Assembly (NCBI GenBank): GCA_937952095.1
Contig: CALFYG010000218.1
Location: forward strand, 1-5,303
Length of the DNA: 5,303 bases
Source: an uncultured Micrococcales bacterium
GTDB taxonomy: Bacteria > Actinomycetota > Actinomycetes > S36-B12 > UBA10799
Direction of reading: 5' to 3'
Shown here: piece after piece, positions 1 through 5,303 of the stretch
Position numbering within the stretch: position 1 is the first letter of the stretch
How the letters are laid out: each line of letters begins with the position of its first letter
Translations under genes and position numbers: made by a program
The notes under the pieces: model-generated
Databases searched by the model: none
What the model was told of the DNA's origin: nothing
What the model saw: only the letters and a program-made list of their open reading frames with translations

Positions 1-131
1 GCCACCTGCCGGTAGCGCTGGCTGCGCAGCACGGCCAGGGTCTTCTGGTCGGGCGAGAGGCTGTGCGTGGGCAGGGCGGGCGCGTCGAGCACGGCCCGCA
101 TGGCCTCGCTGGGCTGCTGGTAGCGGGTCAC
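1..131 (-). CDS. S9-family (prolyl oligopeptidase-like) peptidase, N-terminal fragment
   Basis: Only the first 43 codons lie in the window; the rest runs off the left edge. The predicted peptide contains YQQPSEAMRAVLDAP followed by SLSPDQKTLAVL. This matches the N-terminal pattern of bacterial S9 serine peptidases (prolyl oligopeptidase / glutamyl endopeptidase type), where a Y-x-x-P-x-x-A...LDAP segment leads into the first beta-propeller strand, S-x-SPD-x-K-x-L. The Ser-Asp-His catalytic domain would lie far outside the window. I chose the GTG at 131-129, which overlaps the TGA of the upstream gene as GTGA and would couple their translation. No Shine-Dalgarno is visible upstream. The frame stays open further upstream to about position 266 and reads as an Ala/Ser-rich stretch, so the true start could be elsewhere or the junction could be artificial. 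All 43 codons end in G or C, more extreme than the neighbouring gene. No signal peptide follows the chosen start, although many relatives are exported. Confidence 0.6.
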   Translation of the reverse strand, partial: MTRYQQPSEAMRAVLDAPALPTHSLSPDQKTLAVLRSQRYRQV

Positions 132-3100
132 AGCGGACGCGGCGGACGCGGCGGACGCGGGCCCGGCGTCGGCGTCGGCGGCCCCAGATACGTCCGGCCC
201 CAGAACCACGGGGCGAACAACCCGGCGTACTGCAGGTTCTGGTCGCTGAACGATTGGTACAACCCGTCAGTGAGGGACGCCGGCGGTGGACTTCCCAGAT
301 CGAACACACCCTTCGGGTCCTTGCCCGCCTCCCACCAGGCGTACCAGTCCAACCCGGCACCCGGCTCCACGCCGGTCACCGGTGGCGCCATCTGGTCGAG
401 GTAGGAACCCGTAGGTGCCACGTTCTTCCACGGCAAGAAGTCCTCGGACCCGGGCTGGCAGTTGCCGATGGTCTGCCCGGTCCCGGGCGCCGGCGTCAGG
501 GCCCAGGCCGAGTAGGCCACAGGCATCAGAGCGGAGTACATGTTCTGTACCGCGCCGTTGACCAGCCCTGAAGACAGGGCGTCCGCGGTGGAGGAGTCGA
601 TCGCCCACGCTGTGTCGATCTGCGCGGCGGTGGCACTCAGGCGACCCCAGTCCTGCACGATGAACTGACCGAGCAGGCCCACCCCCTCCATCGTGGTCGT
701 GAGCTGGCCGAGGATGTCGCCGGTGAACAGGGGTCCTGCATCGGCCACTGCCTGATACGGATTGCCCGACGGCAGGTTCGCGAGGTCATTCCCAGTGGCC
801 GCTGCGACGGCGAGCGCGCCGGCGATGGTGGCGACGAGGGCCCAGTCCTCCACATCAACGATGGAGGCAGCCCACATGAGGTCGGTGACCAGGGACAGGA
901 TGGTTGTGAGCGCGGGGCGGTCGGGCGGCGCCACTGCGGTGTCCACCGCGTTCAGCGCCTGACCCAGGCCACCCACAGTCGCACCCTGCACCTGACTGTA
1001 GATGTCCTGGATCCCACTGCCGGTACCCAACAAACCCCAGACGTCGTCGACCATGGCGAACTCCCGGGCCAACTGCTTGCGCACTCCTGTGAACTGCGCG
1101 CGTGTGGCCTCCAGTTGCTTGCACCCGTTGGCCGAGGGACAGGGGTACGTCGCCAATTGCGAGATCAGCGCCGTCCACTGCGTCTGGTACACGAGATCGT
1201 CGTAGGACGAGCGCACATCACACGGACTGACATCACATCCGATGTCCAATTTCTGCGACAGGTACGCCAATGATGCCTGTTGACCCGGTGAGGTGCTCTT
1301 CGGCCAACCGACCGCGGGCTGCACGGCGATCGACGACAAGCTGCTCGCGAAGTCCGCACTGCCCGTGGGGTCCGCGGCCATCGGCGCGAACCCGCCGCCC
1401 TGCGGGACACGGAACAACTGCCCCGTCACGGTGCCGTCCCCGGCGATGGTCGTACTGGCCTCGGCGGGGAACGAGTACGGCTGGGCCGGACCGACGAAGG
1501 AGTAGGTGTCACCGGGGCCGAGACCCATGAACACGCTGGGCGACCCACCCATATCCTGCAGCGCCGCGGTCACCGGCGCGAAGCCGTCGGCGTTCGACTG
1601 CGAACCCGCCTGGTCGAGGGCCGGAAGCGTGCCCACGCTGCGGATCACGACCACCTGCTGCGTCGCCGTGGCGGCTTGCAGCGTTTGTCCCATCTGCTGG
1701 ATCTGGGTCGGCATGGCGAAGAACGAGGAGGAGCCCTCCAGCGAGATCGGGTCGGCCACCACCACTTGGAACCCGTCGCCAGACGGCAAGGGCCAGGATT
1801 GCGAACCCACCGTGATCGGGCCTGCGGTGTCGAAGGCCGCGTAGTCGCCGGTGTTGAACGTCCAGTTGTTGTTGATGTCCGGGGTGAACACGCCGTCGAG
1901 AGCGGCAGGCATGCTCCACGCGGTGCCATCGGTGTAGGGGTTGGGGATCCCCACGAGTTGGAAAGGCAGCGCCGGGTCGACCGACGACAGCGGATCCGAG
2001 GGGTTCGCCACGGTGAACCCCAGGAACTGCACCGTATCGACGAACGAGGCAAGGTCCGCCGTGCCGGACGTGAAGGGACCGCCGGGCAGAGCGGCGATGA
2101 TGAACAGGAAGTCCGACGCATCACCCTGGCTCGAAGCATTCGCGACGTACTTGGCCAGTGCCGACATCTCCCCGGCTGGGTACGCGAGGTTGTCCGACAG
2201 CGCCAAGGTGGCCCGCTCGAGGACCAGAAGTTGCACGCCGGGGCCGCTCACCGCGCTGGGGTAGAACTGCGAACCCACCGCGATGCCCGGCACGAGTTGC
2301 CCAGCAGGGTTCTTCCCGACAGTCACAGTCACGGGTTGCACCGATGCCGACGGCGAGACCGACACGGTGACCTTGTCGGTGCTGCCCAGCCGGCCCGCCT
2401 TCGCCGTGTTGGACACCACGTAGGTCCCGGGGGTCTTCGCAGCGAAGACCGGCCGCTGCGAGGAGCGACGTTTCAGGCTGACCTTGGCCCGCTTCGGTGC
2501 CTTCGTGATGCGCCAGTTGTTCGTGGCGCTGCGCTTGGTCTTGCGACCATCGAGCCGCACCGAGTGCCTGGTGTCGGTGCGCTTGTCCGGTCCGGCGTCG
2601 GCCAGCGGGCCGTTGGAGGCCACCCGAAGGCTCAGCGAACGCTCCTGACGGCGGCCGTCTGGGGTGAGCGCTTGGACCTCCACGACGTTCTTGCCGTACT
2701 TCAACCCGGCACTGGGTCCGAGTTCTGCCCGGAGACTCCCGTCGGGGTACCTGACGAAACGCTTCGTGACAGTGGTGCCGTTGAGGGTCGCAGTCATCTG
2801 CGCCGCAGGCTTGACGTTCACGCGAACGCGGACCGGGCCGGCAGGACGCAGGGCCGTCGCCGCAACCTCGCCGAGAGCCGCGGAACGCCGTGGGGCGGCC
2901 ACCCGCAGCAGCCCGTTGACGGCGCGGGTGACCGTGAACCGGCTCGAGTCGAAACTGCGGCGGCCGTCGCGCGTGAACTCCGCAAGCACCCCGTTCGCGC
3001 CCACCTTCAGAGGCCCGTTCATGCCGAGGCGGGCCTTGACCGTGCGGCCGTTGCGCTTGACCTGCTTCGTCACATCGACACCGTTGACCCGCAGCAGCGT

Positions 3101-3322
3101 CAAACGGGCGCCCTGGGCCAACTCCAGACGCACGGTGACGGGGGCCTTCGAGCGCTTCCGTAGCGCTTGATCAGCCGGCGCGGTGATTGATCCGAGCAAC
3201 TTCTTGGCCATTGGGGCCTGCGTGGCGCTGACCGTCGATCCGGGGGACTCAGCCGCTGCTGGAGCGGTGGGCATGAGCAGCGCGCCGACCGCGCAGATGG
3301 CCACAAATGGCGCGCGATGCAT
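128..3322 (-). CDS. Large secreted multidomain protein (Ig-like repeats, PKD-like, tandem ILEI-like modules)
   Basis: This 1064-residue protein begins with a Sec signal peptide: basic MHR, a hydrophobic core, and probable cleavage after Ala24 in PAAA-E. Residues about 46-133 and 137-233 are two related beta-sandwich repeats, sharing VNG/LNG-x-x-VTK, a central R-x-LG, and a closing DGRR followed by a beta strand. Residues 239-322 look like a PKD domain (ADAGPDKRTDT, LDG, W-x-ITKAP, PGTYVV, DKVTVSV) but are very rich in Lys/Arg. Residues about 346-460 and 502-615 are two tandem copies of one module, each opening with VGSQ and containing QLLVLE/QVVVAD, FLFIIA/VVVIRS and FQLVGI/YSFVG. This pattern resembles ILEI/FAM3 domains (inference). 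Cysteines 696, 701, 728 and 734 probably form disulfides; Cys955 is isolated. Residues 804-845 form a hydrophobic hairpin. The tail is Pro/Arg-rich with no LPXTG motif or terminal membrane helix, so release or non-covalent wall attachment is likely. The ATG at 3322 has a leaderless-type promoter. The molecular function is unknown. Confidence 0.88.
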   Translation of the reverse strand: MHRAPFVAICAVGALLMPTAPAAAESPGSTVSATQAPMAKKLLGSITAPADQALRKRSKAPVTVRLELAQGARLTLLRVNGVDVTKQVKRNGRTVKARLGMNGPLKVGANGVLAEFTRDGRRSFDSSRFTVTRAVNGLLRVAAPRRSAALGEVAATALRPAGPVRVRVNVKPAAQMTATLNGTTVTKRFVRYPDGSLRAELGPSAGLKYGKNVVEVQALTPDGRRQERSLSLRVASNGPLADAGPDKRTDTRHSVRLDGRKTKRSATNNWRITKAPKRAKVSLKRRSSQRPVFAAKTPGTYVVSNTAKAGRLGSTDKVTVSVSPSASVQPVTVTVGKNPAGQLVPGIAVGSQFYPSAVSGPGVQLLVLERATLALSDNLAYPAGEMSALAKYVANASSQGDASDFLFIIAALPGGPFTSGTADLASFVDTVQFLGFTVANPSDPLSSVDPALPFQLVGIPNPYTDGTAWSMPAALDGVFTPDINNNWTFNTGDYAAFDTAGPITVGSQSWPLPSGDGFQVVVADPISLEGSSSFFAMPTQIQQMGQTLQAATATQQVVVIRSVGTLPALDQAGSQSNADGFAPVTAALQDMGGSPSVFMGLGPGDTYSFVGPAQPYSFPAEASTTIAGDGTVTGQLFRVPQGGGFAPMAADPTGSADFASSLSSIAVQPAVGWPKSTSPGQQASLAYLSQKLDIGCDVSPCDVRSSYDDLVYQTQWTALISQLATYPCPSANGCKQLEATRAQFTGVRKQLAREFAMVDDVWGLLGTGSGIQDIYSQVQGATVGGLGQALNAVDTAVAPPDRPALTTILSLVTDLMWAASIVDVEDWALVATIAGALAVAAATGNDLANLPSGNPYQAVADAGPLFTGDILGQLTTTMEGVGLLGQFIVQDWGRLSATAAQIDTAWAIDSSTADALSSGLVNGAVQNMYSALMPVAYSAWALTPAPGTGQTIGNCQPGSEDFLPWKNVAPTGSYLDQMAPPVTGVEPGAGLDWYAWWEAGKDPKGVFDLGSPPPASLTDGLYQSFSDQNLQYAGLFAPWFWGRTYLGPPTPTPGPRPPRPPRPL
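133..159. repeat. Three perfect tandem copies of a 9-bp unit
   Basis: The plus-strand unit GCGGACGCG occurs at 133-141, 142-150 and 151-159 without a mismatch. Read on the minus strand in the frame of the large secreted protein it gives three PRP triplets, the last residues before LeuStop. In the frame of the downstream peptidase-like gene the same bases give Ser-Ala-Ala triplets. The adjoining 167-178 stretch is a shorter repeat of GTCGGC. Such repeats are prone to slippage and are common sites for assembly joins. Confidence 0.85.
1478..2287 (-). other. Tandem internal duplication in the secreted protein (two ILEI/FAM3-like modules)
   Basis: This stretch encodes residues 346-615 of the large secreted protein. 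Residues 346-460 and 502-615 align by eye. IAVGSQFYP pairs with ITVGSQSWP, GVQLLVLE with GFQVVVAD, DFLFIIAALP with QVVVIRSVGTLP, and PFQLVGIP with TYSFVGPA. The DNA keeps an exact 13-nt match at the start of each copy (TGCGAACCCACCG on the plus strand at 1800-1812 and 2268-2280). The order is a strand, a loop with a helix, a central hydrophobic strand, a helix containing LG or MGG, then a final F-x-LVG-like strand. This is the order expected for ILEI-type domains, which some actinobacterial secreted proteins are reported to carry. The duplication is seen directly; the family name is inference. Confidence 0.6.
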
Positions 3323-3328
3323 GACGTG

Positions 3329-3357
3329 ACCCTAGCCATAGCCACCTGGCGCGGCAA
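3329..3357 (-). promoter_or_regulatory. Candidate sigma-70-type promoter of the large secreted protein, leaderless layout
   Basis: On the minus strand TTGCCG (3357-3352) is followed by a 17-nt spacer and TAGGGT (3334-3329). Six bases then separate the -10 from the ATG at 3322. Transcription would start at or next to the A of the ATG, the arrangement seen for leaderless actinobacterial mRNAs with a TANNNT -10. The AGGG inside the -10 lies 7 nt before the ATG and could instead be read as a weak ribosome binding site. The assignment is by eye. Confidence 0.5.
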
Positions 3358-3360
3358 ACA

Positions 3361-3402
3361 GCCGACGGGATGATGCGCGCCGCGCTCATCGGGACCGTCG
3401 GC
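3361..3402. promoter_or_regulatory. Nested inverted repeat between divergent genes, candidate operator
   Basis: The outer arms GCCGACGG (3361-3368) and CCGTCGGC (3395-3402) are perfect 8-bp inverted repeats. Inside them GATGA (3369-3373) pairs with TCATC (3386-3390), and GCG (3375-3377) can pair with CGC (3383-3385) around a GC-rich centre. The dyad lies between the -35 of the leftward promoter and the -10 of the rightward one, and it covers the expected rightward -35 position. This suits a regulator binding site that could affect both genes. A terminator is unlikely because no gene ends here and no T-run follows. Confidence 0.45.
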
Positions 3403-3404
3403 AG

Positions 3405-3413
3405 TGCTACCGT
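3405..3413 (+). promoter_or_regulatory. Candidate extended -10 for the seven-helix membrane protein gene
   Basis: TGCTACCGT is a TGN extension followed by TACCGT, which fits the actinobacterial TANNNT -10 pattern. Transcription would start near 3420, leaving a leader of about 20 nt with GAGG just before the ATG at 3441. No convincing -35 sits 17-18 nt upstream, where the inverted repeat lies; extended -10 promoters often lack a good one. Confidence 0.35.
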
Positions 3414-3440
3414 TCACGCACTTGACGAGGCGAGGTGGTC

Positions 3441-3992
3441 ATGGACGTCGCAATCGGCGCTTGGATCCTTGTAGCGGTAGGCCTGTTGCTGGCCTTCACC
3501 GGAACGAAGCTGTTCTGGCTCGCGGTGGGGATCGCAGGCTTCGCGTTCGGCTGGCTCGTCACACTGGCGCTGTTCCCCAACGTCGATCCGGTGGCCGGAC
3601 TGCTCGCCGGACTTGTGCTCGGGATCGCATGTGCGGTGGTCGCCATCAAGGGGCTACCCGTGATCGGGATGGCGCTCGGCGCGGTGCTCGTGGGTCTGTT
3701 CGGACTGACGCTGGCGAAACTGTTCTTCGACAACAATGTGGTCTGGAACGTCGTCGGTTTCATTGTCGGCGCCGTCATCGGCTACTTCGTCGTGAAGCTC
3801 TCGCTCGACTTCGGCATCGCACTGGTGACAGCAATGGGCGGTGCCACCATGGTCTGGAACGGGATCGTGGAGGCGCTGCCGAACCTCACGGAGGTCATCG
3901 CCACCATCGCTGCGCTGGCGACGTTCATCTTCGGCTTCCTGGCCCAGCAGGCGCAACGACGCAATGCTGAACAGACCGACGCTGTGGCCTGA
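3441..3992 (+). CDS. Seven-helix membrane protein, DUF4203/TMEM198-like
   Basis: The 183-residue product is almost entirely hydrophobic. About seven membrane segments are visible near residues 5-20, 24-45, 50-69, 71-94, 102-119, 121-139 and 151-169. The repeated G-x-x-x-G spacing (for example LGIACAVVAIKG and VGFIVGAVIGYF), short polar loops and charged tail (AQQAQRRNAEQTDAVA) resemble the DUF4203/TMEM198-like family, whose molecular role is not established. It would lie in the cytoplasmic membrane, with the basic C-terminus probably cytoplasmic. I chose the ATG at 3441 because GAGG (3432-3435) lies 5 nt upstream. An in-frame GTG at 3435 would add two residues and also has a GAGG 4 nt ahead, so it cannot be excluded. 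The gene is divergent from the large secreted protein across 118 nt and convergent with the small gene to its right. No substrate or partner can be read from the sequence. Confidence 0.85.
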   Translation: MDVAIGAWILVAVGLLLAFTGTKLFWLAVGIAGFAFGWLVTLALFPNVDPVAGLLAGLVLGIACAVVAIKGLPVIGMALGAVLVGLFGLTLAKLFFDNNVVWNVVGFIVGAVIGYFVVKLSLDFGIALVTAMGGATMVWNGIVEALPNLTEVIATIAALATFIFGFLAQQAQRRNAEQTDAVA

Positions 3993-3995
3993 GGG

Positions 3996-4190
3996 TCAAC
4001 TCATCGCTTTGAGCGACTCCGCCACCGGATAGCACACGCGTGGGGTGTGGACGAACGTCACAAGACCACCCTTCATGGAACCGCGGCAGGAGCACGTCCG
4101 TTCGGACCGCACGGTCCAGCGCACGAGGAGGACGAAGAACCACGTGCACGTGATCGCGTACAGAGCCAGAAATACGGCGAACACCACCAC
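3996..4190 (-). CDS. Small single-span membrane protein, unknown function
   Basis: This 64-residue product has one strongly hydrophobic segment at residues 2-23 (FAVFLALYAITCTWFFVLLV), followed by RW, R28, R31 and R36. By the positive-inside rule the C-terminus should be cytoplasmic, with a short external N-terminus. Four cysteines are present: Cys15 in the membrane, a Cys33-Ser-Cys35 pair just after it, and Cys53. The best evidence for translation is GAAGGAG with AAGGAG at 4203-4198, exactly 7 nt before the GTG at 4190. Two further GTG codons follow directly, but the first has the best spacing. Its TGA lies 3 nt from the stop of the convergent seven-helix gene. It is downstream of and co-directional with the MFS gene, 85 nt away, so it may share that transcript. 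No family is recognised. A small accessory subunit is possible but unsupported. Confidence 0.65.
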   Translation of the reverse strand: MVVFAVFLALYAITCTWFFVLLVRWTVRSERTCSCRGSMKGGLVTFVHTPRVCYPVAESLKAMS

Positions 4191-4197
4191 GGTCCTA

Positions 4198-4203
4198 CTC
4201 CTT
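4198..4203 (-). promoter_or_regulatory. Strong Shine-Dalgarno for the small membrane protein
   Basis: AAGGAG on the minus strand, complementary to the 3' end of 16S rRNA, lies 7 nt upstream of the GTG at 4190. It is clearly better than the site of any other gene in the window and sets both the start and the coding status of this short gene. No convincing -35/-10 pair was found in 4204-4275. Confidence 0.7.
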
Positions 4204-4275
4204 CAAATGCGTGTACCCACTTTGGGCCCGTCGCCAGTTACCCGCAACCCGAAACACCAGACTCGCCAGGGCGGA

Positions 4276-5303
4276 TCAGTCGAACGACCGAGCCATCAGG
4301 GCGATGCCCAGGGCTGCGGCGACCAGCACGGCGAAGCCCACACGCAATGACGAGAACTCGCCGATGACGCCGACCAGGGGAGCCCCGATCACGAAACCGA
4401 TGTAGTTGCCCACGTTGACTCGGGCGACCGCGATACCGGTGTGGCGCGGGTCGTGGTGAGAGGCCGCCACGAACGCCATCGGTAGCACGGGGCTGATGCC
4501 GAGACCCACGATGGCGAACCCGGCAATGGCGATGACCGCGGTGGGCGCGAACGCCACCACGAGCAAGCCGACCGCGGCCAGCAGACCCCCGGCCGTGATA
4601 AGCCACTGCACACCCCGGCGCCCGACGAGGTGGTCGGCGAACGTACGACCGATCAGCATGAACAACGCGTAGGCGGCATAAGCCAAGGCGGCCACGGACT
4701 CGGTGGCGCCGAGGACGTCGGTGAGGTCCAGCGCCGACCAGTTGGAGACCGAGGAATCGATGATGAAGGCGAGAACGACGGCGAACCCGAACACCAGCAG
4801 TGGCCGCCACGGCACCGACGCCGACGCCGCCAACGGGTCCGGGGCGGCTTCGTCCGCCTCATGACTGCGCACGAAGCGTGTTGAGGCGATGAGCCCCACC
4901 GGGATCAGGACCACGGCGATGATCCCGAAGAAGGCCAACAGGGTCAGGGAGGTGGCGGCAGCGACCGAAGCTGCCACAGCACCCAGGATCGTGGCCAGGC
5001 TCCACCAGGCGTAGAACGACGCCATGACGCTGCGTCCGACCTGCGCCTGCACGCCGATCCCCTGCATGTTCATGGTGGCGTCGACCGAGCCGAGTCCGAA
5101 GCCCATCAGTGCCAACGCGCCCAACAGCCCCGGGAAGGAACCCGCGGTCGTGGCCGCCCCCACCGCCACCAGTCCCCCGGCCACGATCAGTGCGCACACC
5201 CGGAGTACGACCGCGCTGTGGAACCGCACTGCCAGCAGACCTGCAAGCACGCTGCCCACGCCGGCAAGGATGGGCACACCCGCGAGGATCATCGCGAGCC
5301 CAC
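4276..5303 (-). CDS. MFS transporter, YbjJ-like branch, N-terminus cut by window edge
   Basis: The frame is open to the right edge, so the Met at 5292 is internal. Relatives are about 390-400 residues, so roughly 50-60 N-terminal residues including the first helix are missing. Numbering from Met5292, residues 69-99 (VDATMNMQG, then GRSVMASFYAWWSL) match the D-x-x-MN-x-x-G...GR-x-x-M signature of YbjJ-type permeases. Residues 183-195 (SNWSALDLTDVLG) match the second-half segment often seen as DWSALYLRD-x-LGA in actinobacterial members. G215-R216...D220...G224-R225-R226 is an MFS motif-A loop. A charged central loop at about 139-161 separates the two six-helix halves. It should be a secondary transporter in the cytoplasmic membrane. 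The substrate is not readable from sequence; members are often annotated as efflux or sugar permeases without proof. It ends 85 nt before the small membrane protein gene. Confidence 0.9.
   Translation of the reverse strand, partial: GLAMILAGVPILAGVGSVLAGLLAVRFHSAVVLRVCALIVAGGLVAVGAATTAGSFPGLLGALALMGFGLGSVDATMNMQGIGVQAQVGRSVMASFYAWWSLATILGAVAASVAAATSLTLLAFFGIIAVVLIPVGLIASTRFVRSHEADEAAPDPLAASASVPWRPLLVFGFAVVLAFIIDSSVSNWSALDLTDVLGATESVAALAYAAYALFMLIGRTFADHLVGRRGVQWLITAGGLLAAVGLLVVAFAPTAVIAIAGFAIVGLGISPVLPMAFVAASHHDPRHTGIAVARVNVGNYIGFVIGAPLVGVIGEFSSLRVGFAVLVAAALGIALMARSFD

Noticed and set aside
63..404. Plus-strand 113-codon frame crossing the left junction
   Set aside because: The Gly/Arg-rich product comes from the repeats. 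It spans two minus-strand genes and has no family pattern.
1676..3163. Plus-strand open frame of 495 codons antisense to the large secreted protein
   Set aside because: The composition (Arg, His, Gly-rich, no hydrophobic core or motif) is typical of an antisense shadow in GC-rich DNA. The minus strand carries a signal peptide and recognisable modules.
3293..3295. Lipoprotein signal at Cys10 of the secreted protein
   Set aside because: The residues before Cys10 (FVAI) do not form a lipobox with a small residue at -1. A standard signal peptidase I site follows at Ala24.
3404..3970. Plus-strand 188-codon frame overlapping the seven-helix gene
   Set aside because: Arg/Gly/His-rich shadow. The overlapping frame gives seven clean membrane helices and has a ribosome site.
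4004..4016. Hairpin TCGCT-TTG-AGCGA as a terminator
   Set aside because: The stem is only 5 bp, lies within the small gene's coding end and has no T-run on either strand.
4045..4367. Plus-strand frames of about 100 codons opposite the small membrane gene and MFS end
   Set aside because: Low-complexity polar products with no ribosome site. The minus strand here has a strong Shine-Dalgarno and a membrane helix.
4276..5292. MFS gene starting at the ATG at 5292
   Set aside because: The frame stays open to the window edge, and homologs have a first helix and further residues upstream, so the gene is truncated by the window.

Overview
The window looks like part of a high-GC actinobacterial chromosome or metagenomic contig. 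It has GC-rich codon third positions, GTG starts, a TANNNT -10 placed for a leaderless message, and an MFS subfamily common in Actinobacteria. I cannot place it below phylum level. It is almost fully coding and shows no RNA genes, CRISPR array or insertion sequence.

Layout from left to right. (1) 1-131, minus: the N-terminus of a gene resembling an S9-family (prolyl oligopeptidase-like) peptidase, cut by the left edge. Its candidate GTG start overlaps the stop of the next gene by 4 nt, next to a 3 x 9 bp repeat. This could be a real translational coupling or a rearrangement or assembly join. (2) 128-3322, minus: a 1064-residue secreted protein. It has a Sec signal peptide, two related beta-sandwich repeats, a PKD-like module, two tandem modules that resemble ILEI/FAM3 domains, a cysteine cluster, a hydrophobic helical hairpin and a Pro/Arg tail. 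(3) 3323-3440: a divergent intergenic region with a candidate promoter for each flanking gene and a nested inverted repeat between them. (4) 3441-3992, plus: a seven-helix membrane protein of the DUF4203/TMEM198-like type. (5) 3996-4190, minus: a 64-residue single-span membrane protein with a very good Shine-Dalgarno, convergent with gene 4 and only 3 nt away. (6) 4276-5303, minus: an MFS transporter (YbjJ-like branch) missing its N-terminus at the right edge.

No pathway links these genes. The large secreted protein and the seven-helix protein share a divergent control region and may be co-regulated. The peptidase fragment, if really adjacent, would be co-transcribed with the secreted protein. 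The most unusual object is the secreted protein, whose full domain combination I do not recognise. The most doubtful point is the 125-190 junction.
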